Source of the DNA: Pollenia angustigena
Lineage: Eukaryota > Arthropoda > Insecta > Diptera > Polleniidae
Direction: 5' to 3'
DNA length: 64,000 nt
Assembly (NCBI GenBank): GCA_930367215.1
Contig: OV884056.1
Location: forward strand, 93,073,285 to 93,137,284
Shown: one piece after another, positions 23,475 to 36,448 of the stretch
Position numbering within the stretch: position 1 is the stretch's first letter
Layout: each line of letters starts with the position of its first letter
Position numbers and translations under genes: made by a program
Notes under the pieces: generated by a model
The model's database searches: none
Told to the model about the DNA's origin: nothing
Seen by the model: the letters and a program-made list of their open reading frames with translations, nothing else

Positions 23475-23707
23475 TATAAATATATATTCGCCTCTACACA
23501 CATATACAAACTAAGAAAAAATTTTACTTGCCAGATTGAAGTGTTATAAAATTGATGCCAGATCAAAGTTTAAGACAAATTTATTGACGGGATTAAATCG
23601 TCAAAACCTAAGTGACTCTTCATTAAAAATCGTCATTTTGGTAAATTCATCGAAAAAAATCGTCAAAATAACGTAAAATCGTCACATCTAACATCCCTGA
23701 TAGCGTA

Positions 23708-24602
23708 AACCTTTAATATGTTGCATTAGATGGCACAACTTCTCTTTGTTATCTGGCTTCCTACAACAATTTGCTGCCAATCCAAATTTCGTGCATTAAA
23801 ATGTTTGCTCTCTTTAATTTTAAAAACTTATTTAATTATTAAAAATGTTACAAAACAATAAAAACAAATATGTATTTAATTCAAGAAAAAAAAATAAAGA
23901 ATTTGCTTAAAACTAATGAAAAAAAATCTTCAAAAATAATTAAAAAAATCAATTGCCAATTAGTGTTTGTTGTTAGTTTGTATTATTTTTTTCTTAAGAT
24001 TTTCTTAAATAACAAGTAACATTTTCAATCACAATTGTCTCTTTTCTTTTTTTATGGTTGTTGGTTTAGTTGTAATTTATTTAAAATTTTATTTTTGTTT
24101 AAATTAATATTATTTGCAATGATGATCCATTCATTCTTAATTAAATTTCATTATTACTTTTTTGGTATATGAATAAAAAATAAAAAAGAGGAATTTGAAA
24201 AGAGAAATACTTAAAAATCAAAAAAATTATTCAAAGGAACCAGCGAAATTGGCAACACACAACTTAACACTCCCAAGCTGGACATGAGTGGAAGAGAAAG
24301 TTGCGAATTCACATAAAAGAAACATGAATTGGCGATTTCCCGGTCGCAGTTAAAATTCCTTTTTAATCGATTTAGAAGTTTTTCTTTTGTTTGTTTGTTT
24401 GTTACTGATGTTGGTGCTTTTTTTTTGGTTTTTTTTTGTTGTTGTTAGATTTGTTTTTATAATAAAACTAAAAATTAAAGTGGATGTGTGCTGTTGTTGT
24501 TGTTTCTGTAGTTGATGGTGTTTCTTGTATGTCGTATCTAAAACGTAACTGAATGCTCTGATCTTGATTAAGGCTTGTGAAAATCTTTTACAGCGAAAAG
24601 AT
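23708..24602 (-). other. Actin 3' untranslated region and flank
   Basis: Downstream of the actin stop on the - strand, TTTATT words on the + strand near 24078-24096 give AATAAA-type signals, suggesting a 3' UTR of roughly 500 bases. The rest is AT-rich with (GTT)n runs near 24440-24505. Not resolved further. Confidence 0.4.
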
Positions 24603-25751
<1,149 letters not shown>

Positions 25752-26111
25752 CTGCAAGAGGATGAGAAGAATGGGGATAAAAATTAATTAGAGGGAAAAA
25801 GTTTAAAAGCTGTTTTTTTAAGGCCAATTAATCAAGTGCTACATTTTCATTCATTCTGGGTTTTTCTTTTTTTATCTTTTCTTTTTTATTTAGTGATTTT
25901 GTTTGTTTTTACTACTTTTGGTGCATTTTAAGGAATTTCAAAAATGTTCAACCTTAAGCCCGTGGTTTCAGATGTAGATTAAGTTTAAACTTAGTTTAAC
26001 GTAATCTGAAACTCGGATTTTTCGGGCGAAATGTGATTTTTTTTATTATTTCATAGAAGACCAGCATTTTTAGCAAAACTAAGCTGTTCTGTCAAAATTT
26101 TTTATACAATT

Positions 26112-26240
26112 GGGTTGGTTGTGAGCTAGTCTAGCAGTCCGATGGTTGCGGGTTCGATTCCCGCCAGAGACACTTGTCGGTTTCACTACAACGGGCTGAA
26201 GGTCTACGTGACTATTGCTCGGCTTATTAAGTTAGAATAT
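26112..26240 (+). repeat. tRNA-derived SINE-like head
   Basis: GTGAGCTAGTCTAGCAG resembles a pol III A box and GCGGGTTCGATTCCCGCC is a tRNA T-arm/B box with pairing stem. The acceptor stem is not closed and A/B spacing is short, so it is not a working tRNA. The following sequence to about 26240 may be the SINE body. Confidence 0.55.
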
Positions 26241-26389
26241 AATTTGTGTAATGGCGGCACAAATTTGTTTTCGGATCAACTAAAACTAGTTTAACTGAGA
26301 TCTCAGAAACCCAGCCTTAATCCTCATTCACAATAAAAGCAACAATATTGTTTGCATCTGTCTTATTTTCCAAGAGTTTTCTAAACAGT

Positions 26390-26960
26390 CAAAACGAAAC
26401 TTTTCCTAAGGAAGTGGTGATGAATTGGGCATACCCTACTTAACACGGAGGGCGATATCACAAAAGCAGCTAAGGATTGGACGTCACAGGTATTACAAAG
26501 AAGTGTAAGACGAACCTTTTACCAGGATGAGTCAAATAGAGAAGTAAGCTGCAGCTCGCCGTATCAGTTGGAGTCAACTGAAGTCATAAGCAACTGATAG
26601 ATGTCAATGAAAAGAACTTGTTGTGGCCCAAAGATCCGCGATGGATCGAAAGGGAATTCATTTTTCAATGATGATGTTAATTTGAATAATGAAAAACTTA
26701 CTGTTTATTGTTGGTATTTTGTTTAAGCTTTGATATGGTTGCAAATAAAATTGGAGTGTTTATAATTCTCATTCACTCTAAAGTCTTATCTGCATATCTA
26801 ATATCTTTAGCTTTTCTTTGGTTTTAGGGAAAAGGTTTGCTGATGATCTGGCTTAAGCAACCAGTGAAATACGCATAGGAACTAGCTTATCCTCCAACAA
26901 TAAATGTCTGTGTCTTTATCAAGCATGAAAATTGGGAATTAAGCACAACAAATAAAATCT
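26390..26960 (+). repeat. Dispersed repeat R3, uninterrupted copy
   Basis: Matches the reverse complement of 5850-6640 and, in its last third, 63694-63850 (AAGCAACCAGTGAAATACGC, TTATCAAGCATGAAAA, GGGAATTAAGC). It preserves the site that is filled by an element at 6053 in the other copy. Confidence 0.6.
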
Positions 26961-26983
26961 TAATAATAAATGAAAAATATTTA

Positions 26984-27110
26984 CAGGCTGTTCATCGATT
27001 TCGAACGTTAACGTTCGCATAGAAAATTACATTAAAAGCAAATTTTCGAATTTTGTTTTAAATGTAATTTTCCATGCGAACGTTAACGTTCGTAATCGAT
27101 GAACAGGCTG
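26984..27110. mobile_element. Fold-back MITE with CGAACGTTAACGTTCG arms, TTA duplication, copy 1
   Basis: Begins CAGGCTGTTCATCGATTTCG and ends CGTAATCGATGAACAGGCTG, flanked by TTA (26981-26983, 27111-27113). Inside each arm is the palindrome CGAACGTTAACGTTCG. The whole unit pairs with itself. Confidence 0.72.
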
Positions 27111-28059
27111 TTAAATTGTTATGCGATTTTCCAAAGTCAATTCAATTGTTCAAATATTTTCAATTCAGAATTGTTTTTTCAATTGTTTAAATTTTTCACC
27201 ACATTAATAAAAACAATTTTTTTAATAATTATAAGAATTTTTTCAAGATTATTTCTATTTTTGTTCATAATTTCGGTTTAAAGAGAATTAAATTTTAAAA
27301 TTTTATAACAAATTTTGAAATAGAAATTTTTGTTCGAATAATTTTGAAAAATCTAAAAAAAATATTTTTCAATTATTTAAAATAAAGGAAAAAAAGTATT
27401 AAAAATGTTTAAAGAATTTAAGAAATTCTTTAATTTTTCAGTAACTTCAAGTTTAATTCATTGTTTTTTTAGAAGAAATAATAGAGCACAATTCAAATAT
27501 TTTTTGATTTTAAAAGAAATTCGAATATTTTTAATTTAATTCATTAAAAGTTTTTCTTTTAAACTGATTATTTTCTTAATGTTTTCCCAAAATATTTCTA
27601 ATCCATTTCCAAATCGATTTTAATCAACTTTTATTTTCCAAATAAACTTTGAGGTTATAATTCGCCCTCGATTCAATTCAGTTGCATAAGCGACACTATT
27701 TTCTCGTGTAATTTGATACTTTTAGCGGAATTTTTTTTATTTTCAAAGTTCAGAATCACTTTTTTTTATGTAAAAGCACTTTAAAAAAATCGTTAAACCA
27801 GTTTTCAATAATTCCTTTTTAAAAAGTTTTTGCTAATAATATTGAACACTTAATAAAACGTCCTTTCTCACTTCTTGAAAAACTTTTAAATATTTGGTTT
27901 TTATTTTCTTTAAATGTTTATATCTTTTTAATTTATATTTTTTTTTTTTTTTAATTTATAACCACCTTTATCGGCCAACAAAACGAAAATGAATTGATTT
28001 TTTAAAAATAAAAATGTATTTAATCGTTAGATGGATCCTTGTTGGCGTCTAAACTCAAC

Positions 28060-28100
28060 AACAAATGGATGTGTTGAACATTTGTGTAGCCTTTATAAGA
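28060..28100 (-). promoter_or_regulatory. Candidate actin promoter: TATA box and initiator
   Basis: On the - strand TATAAAGG lies at 28097-28090 and CCA(+1)TTTG at 28066, 31 bases downstream, the spacing of a standard fly TATA-initiator pair. It points towards the actin gene 2.3 kb away. The link is inference. Confidence 0.35.
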
Positions 28101-28341
28101 ACGTTTTTTTGCTTTCGAGCACACACCAACACTTGCAAAATGTTATTTGCATTGAATTTTTTGTTTTTTTTTTTTTATGTAATTTAGGTGTGTTTGTGTA
28201 CATGCACATGTGTTTGTATTGGAGCTACGCGCCATTGCAAATTGATTAAAATAAACAATGCATTCATACGTGCATGCATTTGATAACTCACACACTAATG
28301 CAACTTTAAATGAGCATATCTCTTGCATGTATAAATAAACA

Positions 28342-28364
28342 TACATGTGTGTGTGTGTGTGTGA
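28342..28364. repeat. TG/CA microsatellite
   Basis: About nine TG dinucleotides in a row. Confidence 0.8.
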
Positions 28365-28494
28365 GTTGTATCTGAAAATCTAAAATAATTGATTAAAATA
28401 TTTACGTATTTTTTGTTGTTGTTGTTGTTGTCGTTTTAGCGACAATGAGTATCAATCCAAATATGTTCAACTTTTATTGCTTGAGCAGGTACTA

Positions 28495-30290
28495 AAGCTG
28501 TTATACCCTACAATGGGTTAAATTAGTCATAATTTAAAAAAGGGATGGTGAAACATCTTTCATAAAGCCAAAAAAAACCAAACTGTTACATCAGTTTTCG
28601 TTACTTAAAGTTAAATTTTGCATAAAAAGGTAAAAAATCTTTAATAATAGAAAAAACATAACAAAAAGAAAAATATACTTTGGACTTCAAGAAGAATTCT
28701 TGACAAAAAGTATGAAAATAACAGAAGGAAGGAATAACATGTAAATCAATTAAATAGATAATCATTCAAAACAACAAATTTCAATCCAAAATAAAATTTG
28801 GTTTAAAGATTAATGTTTGACTATTGACTGTCAGACTTCCTCAATGACGGTGAATGTTAAACGGCAAAGATATCTGAGAAAATTTTTTAGAATCAGTTTA
28901 AATTAAATTTGCTTGGAATTTTAAATGTTTATTTATTTAAAATTGACTAAACGGAATACTTCTTAAATAAACTGCAAACAGTCCGTTACTGTAATAATAT
29001 TGTAAGTGTAGTATTTTGTGGAATATCTCCTCTCCCGTTTCCTTATGTTTGAGAACCTGTGTTTAAAACAAGATATGATCATATATGATTGCAGGTTCAG
29101 CTTGAGATTCTGGGGGGAGGGGGGCTGTATAGAAAAAAGTACCACAAGTTTTTTATAGCCGAATTTTCGAAAAGTACCAAAATATGTTTAAGAATTTTTT
29201 TTAAGGAGAGTAGAACGCAATTTCAATTTTATTTCTATCTTTAATACTTTAGAAAATAAATGGGTTACCAAAAAAGTACCAAAATTATATTTTTGCCCTT
29301 TTTCGTACCCAAAATGTACAAATATCAAAAAACTACCCGGTACGTGTAAAGTTAATTATTGATTTAATACAGATATTTTTTGAATCTTACGTCTACCTCT
29401 GTTAGATCACGAGATATAAGGTTACCGAGGGAAGTAAATATACAAAACTAAAAGTCTCTGGTCTTAAGTTGTTTGGGCTAGGCGATGATCACCCAGTCAG
29501 TTAAGCTTATATCTTACATAAATAGAAGAAGTCAATAATAACGCTTTGGTTACAAGGGTGGCACATGGTCTCAGTTGAAACTTAAAACACTTATTTTGAA
29601 TACATAACATGATACATAAGTAGATGTAATTAGCACTTAACCCTTTCTAGCCCCTACTCTTTTGCTATGGCCTTTTCAAATGTAAATTTCGTTTAGCTTT
29701 TATTTATTTTTAATGTTCCTCACTATTACATTTATTAATCACTCACAATTATCACCTGGAATGATTTATTACTAATACGTCTTCAAAATAACGTGCTTAT
29801 TTACAAAAAAAAAACTTTGAAGGAATAATCTTAGCTTTCTTTTATTTAAAAGAGAAAAAATCAACTTTAAAAACCTTAAACAGTTACATAGTTATCCAAG
29901 AGACAAATAAAGAAATGAATTCTATGTTTTGGAGTTTGAGCTATAACCTGTCATTAAAAACTTTAGCCGGAATTGAGCAGTGTGCAATATACCAATTTTA
30001 AATGAAGGCAATAGCAAAATTAGGGTGAACATTGTTAATATTATAAAGCTGGTCATTATAAATTTCTGTATGACTGGAGAACAAAAGTTTTGATATCAGT
30101 TACAAATATCTCGGTTATCAATACACAACATCCTAGAAAATTTGGGTGGGATTGTAGAAGTGGTCGTGGCACAAAATAGATTCATTTTTTTCTAAAGAAC
30201 GGTATTTATATTACTTTCTGTTCTTATCGCACCATGGTGTAGGGTATATAAGATTCGGCATAGCCAAATATAGCAGTCTTACTTGTTTTT
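28495..30290 (-). repeat. Dispersed repeat of the CAAGTAAGA-headed family, long copy
   Basis: On the - strand the head near 30287 reads CAAGTAAGACTGCTATATTT then GGCTATGCCGAATC; the tail at about 28500 reads CCCATTGTAGGGTATAACAG. The middle is AT-rich and may contain later insertions. Class not recognised. Confidence 0.5.
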
Positions 30291-30626
30291 CCATTAATTC
30301 GAATGCGGTCTTTCATAAGCGTCTGCCTCTTGTAGTTGCACGCTAAGGCTTAAACTAATAGATCTCTAACAATTATGGCAGCACAACCAGATTACTGGTT
30401 TAATAGTTAATGGATTGGTTGGTAAGGGGCTTTTGAAAATAGCGTAAAGACTGCGTTTTAATTTAATTATTTTAATGTGCTTATGATTCGCTCTTATGCT
30501 ACTTTGTTCCTACGTCATATTTAATTGTATCGCTACTTCTATTGCTTCATAATTTGCTACTTCTATAGCTACACACGTGCTTCTTTGTTACTACAACCTT
30601 TTCTATCTCGACTGTTGTTTCTGTTT

Positions 30627-30778
30627 GTCGCAATTTACATTATGGACATTTCTTGCCGGACAGAAAAAGTTTGTTGGCGAGAGAGGCAAGAAGTAAAGAG
30701 TGTCAAGCATACAGCGTCGCCCCCTTACCAACAAACTCTTTCTGTACGGCAAGAAATGTCCATAGTGTAAGTTGCGAC
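30627..30778. mobile_element. TTGCCGGACA fold-back MITE, copy 2
   Basis: Left arm TACATTATGGACATTTCTTG, GGACAGAAA and GTTTGTTGG returns inverted in the right arm to GTCGC/GCGAC ends. Arms of about 55 bases with few mismatches make a near-perfect hairpin. Confidence 0.7.
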
Positions 30779-30779
30779 T

Positions 30780-32990
30780 TAGTCATATACATATACTTTT
30801 ATATAAGATAATTATTATATCCACTGCTTCTAATAAAGCAGTATCAAATTTGAAAACACTGCTAATTTTGATATTTTTTTCTGATACGACTACAAGGATT
30901 GCTGAGCAAATAACAAGGCAGAAGTAGTGGTATTTATTAATAACATGCCTCCAATTTCCTTACATTTCTTTAACTAGACTATAATTATATTTTCATTGCT
31001 ACTTGTGATTTAGTTTTTTTTTAAACAAAAGTAGCATTGCGTCACGAACTGGCTTACAGCAGAGGTGAGATAGCTCTAGCTTTTATGCAAGGTTATCTCA
31101 CGCAGGTGCATTCGTGCTTGAAGCACCGAGAAATTCAGAAACTTTCTGTTTCGTTTTTCCTTATAAAACAGTAAAAGCCAACATTTCCAATATAAAATAA
31201 GTAGAACCAACTTCAAACAAACAGCGGAAACTTATTTATTCAACCAATACGTTAAAATTACATTTATGGACATAATGAAACGAATAAATCGATTTTGCCA
31301 CCTTAATTTAAGTTGTTTCAATTTATTTCGTCATGTTTGGTGACCATTTCAAATTTGATTTGCGATTAATGCTGACCAATTCGTATTTCGGAAAATTGAT
31401 TGCAAAATCATGCACTCACTGAGTTTTACCAATTTCATTGGGTTCTTTTCTTGAGAAAAGAAAAAAATTTTGTGATACAAATATCATCATTTATTAAATG
31501 ATTTATCTTTTTAATTGCAACCTGTACAATAATCAAATGTTTTTTTTTTTTCTATTTCGGAACACCATTTTTCCGTGGGCGAGGTCAAATGATTGACCGA
31601 CTTTCACCAATTTTAATAGTATTCGTCCTTTAGTCCGCAAAAGCTTATATAACATTAATTTGATTGAAAAATCCTTAAAATTGTATCTTGATGACAAGGT
31701 TTGCGTGAACACACAAACAGACGGACAGGATCCAATCGACTCAAAAAATAACCCTGAGTTGGTTGGCCTACCATCATTATTCTTTAATTTTGTTTTACAC
31801 TTAAAAATGTTTAGAAATTATATAATTTAACATTTGGTTGTTTATAAACCCGCATCCCTAAAAATTGGGGGGCAAAGTTGTATATTTAGGAGGAAGCCTT
31901 CGGGAATGCCTTTAATATGACAGAATATGGCTTAATTTACCTCCAAGTGGTGGACATCTGTTTTGCAGATGGCTAAAAATTAAGACTTTAGGTGAAGCTA
32001 TCGTAGGACTTGGCGGAGTCTGAAAGCTGAATGCTCTTAAAGTTTTCGGACTTTAATAGTGTGAGGTATTTACCAGAACACCTAAGGTAATCTGGCGCCT
32101 CGGGAGTCATATAGTATCCGGTGGCAAAGCACCGGTCTGACTTTTTGGTTACAGGTCCTCTTTACTGTCCACTGGTAGTGGAGGACTCCAAATGAGTTAA
32201 GGTATCCTAGTAGGTAAGATAGCGGGTAGAATGGGCCCAAATTGCTATTAGAGTCGAAGGGTGACTTGAATTGCGGATGGGTTGATTGTATGATCTGTTG
32301 CGAATACAACATAGCTGCTGCCTACATTCTCAAAGTAGCAGAGATTAGATAGCTCGAACTCCTAAACAAGGAGTTTGGTATATATGGTCCGCCAATTGAA
32401 TATACTATTGTAACCTGAATGTGTATAATTAGCCTGAACACATGCGGGGGCATTTGGTAAATGCTTAATATTAACACACCCAGTGCCTAAAAACCACCAT
32501 GAAATTATGTCATAGTACATATGTCATGTAAAGCACGGACTATCTCTAAAAATTGTAATAACAATTCCTATAGTTTTTTTTTACATTTCTACCCCATACT
32601 GCACTACATAGGCGTTGAATCCCATGAACGAGGCAGCCAGTATGTATGTTATATACTTTTATATACTTCTGTTGTTGTTACCAAATTGATTTTGCAATGA
32701 ATCGATGGTTAAGTTGCGCCGAATTGATGGAGCCAGTGCTGCCAGAAGTAGGGGAAAATCCCTACATGTAGGTATTTTTCATACTTAAATAGAAGCGTAG
32801 GGAAAATCGGACAGATTTTTCATAGTCTCCAAAATTGAGGGATTTTTCATCATATCGTATTATTTATAAAATAAATGCTGAAAAAAAGTTTTTTTAATGA
32901 TTTTTTATTGTCCGAAACGGTAAAAATAGCTTCAAAATATATTTCCAGAGTTGTTTGTGGTTTAAAAAGTTGGCGACAATAATATGTATG
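30780..32990. other. Spacer without recognised gene; GC-richer block at 32030-32500
   Basis: No exon supported. The block from about 32030 to 32500 is notably richer in G and C (GGTGGCAAAGCACCGG, CCACTGGTAGTGGAGG) than its surroundings and may be part of an unrecognised retroelement or a regulatory region. Confidence 0.35.
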
Positions 32991-32996
32991 CATAAA

Positions 32997-33258
32997 GGCC
33001 GAACCATAATGTGCTTAAGTTGGATTAAGCAAATGTGCGAATACATGTAAATCATATGAAGCAAACCATATTGAACTTACGGAAACTTTTTGTTAAGTTA
33101 TATGAAACTGTAATTTGCTTAAGCAAAGTGTAAAACAATTCGCACATTCCGTACGGAATCAAATGTTTTTTGATTTTGTTTTTTTAAATACATTTGAGTG
33201 ACTTTTTGGTAATTTTTGACAGTAGGTTAAGCACGGCTATGCAAATTATGGTTGGGCC
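32997..33258. mobile_element. TTAA-flanked MITE, GGCC(C/G)AACCATAATGTG family, full copy
   Basis: Begins GGCCGAACCATAATGTGC and ends ATTATGGTTGGGCC followed by TTAA (33259-33262); left flank is the diverged ATAAA. Internal blocks AAATGTGCGAATACATGTAA and ATTCCGTACGGAATCAAATG match 6053-6229 and 47678-47945. Confidence 0.7.
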
Positions 33259-33288
33259 TTAAGTTCTATCTAAGTTATCATTTAACAA

Positions 33289-33936
33289 GTGTGATCCCGT
33301 ACTTTTTGAGTACGGTAAAATGAGAGTAAACAAAAATTTCTCTCACTAAAGACAAAAATGTACACAAGTACGGAAACAATAAAAACCGAAAACGTTATTA
33401 TGAAATCTGTTTAAATCAGCGTTTAAAAAACTGCAGTCAAAGTAGACAAACTCCATTTCTTCCACTTCTTTATTTGTCATTGGCAAAAAAAAAAAATGTT
33501 GCTTTTACTTCTTATTCATTAAATGTAAGCAGTCGTTATCAAATCAACTCAAAAAGCGAAAAGTTGTACAAAAATTTTCGTTTTTTTTTTTTTGACAGTT
33601 TTTCGTGTCGACTGCAGTTTCTTAAACCCTGGTTTAAATAAATACATAAATGGGACATTAACGTGCATAAAACAATTTTAAAATTCAAGCATTTACTGAT
33701 ATATTTCAACATTTTCTATTATTTATTTAATAAATATTTATTATATTAATAATTTTTTGACACAGCTGATTGTTTAACAATTTTATAAATTTGGTCAATA
33801 AAAAAGTAAGGGCTACTTCGTGCAAGAAGAAGAATAGTTTTCTCTCAAAAGCTCCACTTTATCAAACTGAGTACGGGAACAGTTTTCGGTAAGATTGGGA
33901 TCACGCGGGCTCCCAACGTTGAGTGCGGGATCACAC
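33289..33936. mobile_element. GTGTGATCCCGTACT inverted-repeat element with nested hAT-like MITE
   Basis: Left end GTGTGATCCCGTACTTTTTG and right end with GTGCGGGATCACAC are inverted repeats; a second GGGATCACGC lies just inside. The 215-bp element at 33417-33631 sits within it. Flanking duplication unresolved. Confidence 0.55.
33417..33631. mobile_element. hAT-like MITE, 8-bp target duplication GTTTAAAT
   Basis: Begins CAGCGTTTAAAAAACTGCAG and ends CTGCAGTTTCTTAAACCCTG. Both flanks carry GTTTAAAT (33409-33416, 33632-33639). The end CAGNGTTTAA resembles that of 16267-16677. Confidence 0.82.
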
Positions 33937-34064
33937 CTACTGTTGAAAGACTTAATTGAATTTAATTAAAAGTTCACGCATATGTATTAGTTGTTTGTTT
34001 TGTGCACATTTTATGTCAAAGCTTTAATAAACATATTCGAATAAAATTTATTTTTTATAACTAA

Positions 34065-34203
34065 CTGCCGGTTTAACGATGTCGAACGTCATCGTTCGCA
34101 TAGAAAATTATATTTAAAACAATAATAAAATTCGAAAATTTGTTTTTGTTTTAAATATAATATTCTAGGCGAACGTTAACGTTCGAAATCGTTGAACAGG
34201 CTG
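34065..34203. mobile_element. Fold-back MITE with CGAACGTTAACGTTCG arms, TAA duplication, copy 2
   Basis: Left CTGCCGGTTTAACGATGTCG and right end ATCGTTGAACAGGCTG are inverted; flanks TAA on both sides (34062-34064, 34204-34206). Diverged relative of 26984-27110. Confidence 0.65.
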
Positions 34204-34428
34204 TAATTTTTTTATTCTTCTATTTTAATGATAATAATGCATATGAATTTTTGTAGGGGAAATTTACGTGTAGGGAAAAATCGGATTTTTATTAGCATGT
34301 GTAGGTATCGATAAATCCACTGGCAACACTGGTTGGAACCAAATGTAGTTGATTTTTACTTGATTAATTTTTGGAAACACAAATTCAGTCAGCGTGGCAC
34401 GAGAGCGTGTGAACCGCAACAAATAGTC

Positions 34429-34490
34429 AGTTGTAATGGATTTTACGGTGATTCGTTGACGCCTTGAGGATTGTCTTCGCTCAAAATACG
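34429..34490 (+). promoter_or_regulatory. Candidate initiator and short first exon
   Basis: AGTCA(+1)GTTG at 34427-34432 is a strong fly initiator match; GTTGAC lies near +27 where a downstream promoter element would sit. ATACG|GTAATT at 34490/34491 could be a donor. The region is locally GC-richer. No downstream exon was identified, so this is weak. Confidence 0.25.
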
Positions 34491-34499
34491 GTAATTTTT

Positions 34500-35660
34500 C
34501 TTATTGATGTAGCTTTTTATTTATGCTCTTTGTAAAATGTACGAAGTACTCTATGAAGTTCGCGAATAGATATATTGTTTCAAAACTAATTTTCACAATA
34601 AAGAAGCGTTATTCTACCGTTAAACGTTTCACGATGACTTGTCAAACCTAATTGAACCTAAATGTTAACACACTTTTACATTCTCAGCTGTCAAACCATA
34701 GTTATCGATATCGAATGTTCTCATGCAGCTTAAAAAATTCCCGATATATATCATTCTACAAAAATTCAGACCTCTATAATGTTCTTAAATTGGTCCATAT
34801 CGACCGAAACCTTAAATTTACTGCCGTATCCATAAAAATATTTTTCATTTAACCTAGCATTTACACGTGAAAGTAGTTTCTTGGAAGTCGGAATACACTC
34901 AAACTTTTTCACCAACACTCACACAACTTATGCATTTTCATCCAATCGGCTGTGTCTTAAATTTTTTGTTGATAATACGCATACTTTACTTTCAAGAAAA
35001 TACTTTCACGTGTACATGCTGGGTTAAATGAAAAACAAAGGCTAGCAAAACAAATGTTCTATGAAATTTTTACTTAATAAATATTTTTTTAAAAGCTTAT
35101 GGGTTTTCCTTTAACGTAGTTTTGGTCGCTTTTTGGGATGCGAGTGGGATATGTTTAATAAACTAATCATTTCTAAATCTAGACGAGGGTTTTTCAAATT
35201 TTAGCATATGCAGCACTATTTTGAATTTTTTCCTAAAAGACCAGAACTAACTTAAAGGAAAAGAAATAAAGCTTTCTTTGAACTTCAAAGTTTGGAGCAA
35301 AAAAAAAACATTCAGTATAAAAAAATTTATAAAAAAAAGTTTTAAATATAAAAAAAAATTTAAAAAAAATGTTTAAAAAAACAAAAAAATTGTTTTAAAA
35401 AGTTTGATCAAATAGCTATCGAAGGACAAATTGTACTAACACCAACAGGTAATAAGTTACATGGATGAGAAAGAACGCCTGTTTGGCGAAAATGTCAACT
35501 TGTTGAAAATTTGCGTCTAAACTACTATGCAATAGGACTAACCTTGGTGCAAGTTTTAAAAATTGGGTCACTTGACATGAAATTCCCCACAAGTATGTAC
35601 AGTAAGTGGGGTGGTCGTTAACTGTATGAAGCATAATTGTTTTCTATTTTTCCTTTCCAT
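34500..35660. other. AT-rich spacer without recognised gene
   Basis: An ACACGTGAAAGTA block at about 34862 returns inverted near 35000 (ACTTTCACGTGTACATGC), suggesting a small decayed fold-back element at about 34850-35030. Long A runs at 35290-35400. Confidence 0.35.
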
Positions 35661-36022
35661 GCTCTCATCACCCCAACTCGGTGGTTATTGATAAAAAGAC
35701 GACAAAAAAATTTTAGGACAATAGGTGAAGGCTAAGCCGTCCCTCACGCCCGCCAAAGTTTGAGAAAAATGGTAAATTCCGACTTTTATGCCACATAACT
35801 TTGAAAATATTAAAAATCACTTACTAAGAAGTTGTTATTAGTGAAGTTTCCAACAACTTTTGTCTTAACAAGTTTTCTCTGAATCTCATATTTAACAAAA
35901 CCTAGCAAAAATAAAAAGCAAACAGTAGCATTGATGCGAATTTTTTCTTTAGAGCAATGTTTTCTTACACACGTCAATATTTGTGTTTGTGTGCGTTTGC
36001 TTAAAAAAATAGTCCGACGCCT

Positions 36023-36439
36023 CCCTGCAGGAAATGTCACTAGTGAATCTGTACTAATTCACTATTGACACAGTCACCAGTACTAGTGACTTATTATACC
36101 CCAGGCAATGTTATTTACAATAGACATTTAACATGTGCGTGGAAACCTACTACTGACGTTGGTACTACTGACTAGCAACTGACTAGGTAGTTCCTTTGGA
36201 AACATATGTAGACATTGGAACCAGAGAATCGCTAGTACACTTTAGTAAAAGTAGTCTATACTTTTTGTAAGAATACGAAATCATACCAATCTTTTTTTTA
36301 TTATTTCTTCAACGTTTATAGGAATTGTACTTCTCAGTTGTTATTGATAAAATCGTTTTCGTATTAAAGCCAAATAAAGTGGCAAATGTAATACAGAACT
36401 GGTGACTTGAAGACACTTGCACGCAGGTTTCCTGCAGGG
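36023..36439. mobile_element. CCCTGCAGGAAATG element, copy 1
   Basis: Begins CCCTGCAGGAAATGTCACTA and ends GCAGGTTTCCTGCAGGG, flanked by CT on each side. Interior includes GTCACCAGTACTAGTGAC, a palindrome. Separated by 9 bases from copy 2. Confidence 0.7.
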
Positions 36440-36448
36440 CTATTACTA

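Larger units (their letters stand above)
22284..23699. mobile_element. hAT-like element with nested Helitron remnant
   Basis: Left end CAGTGATGTTAGATG and right end (inverted) CAGGGATGTTAGATG are flanked by the 8-bp direct repeat ATAGCGTA (22276-22283, 23700-23707). The hAT parts keep repeated ATCGTCA words on both sides. Between about 22450 and 23474 lies a Helitron piece inserted later. No hAT transposase is left. Confidence 0.8.
25752..28059 (-). other. Probable actin leader intron and upstream region with repeats
   Basis: No coding sequence. It holds a tRNA-like SINE head (26112-26240), a copy of repeat R3 (about 26390-26960) and a fold-back MITE (26984-27110), then AT-rich DNA. A possible donor on the - strand is ATAAAG|GTGG at 27966/27965; unproven. 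Confidence 0.4.

Noticed and set aside
26112..26170. Functional tRNA gene
   Set aside because: B box is good but the acceptor stem does not close and the A-B spacing is too short; better a tRNA-derived SINE.
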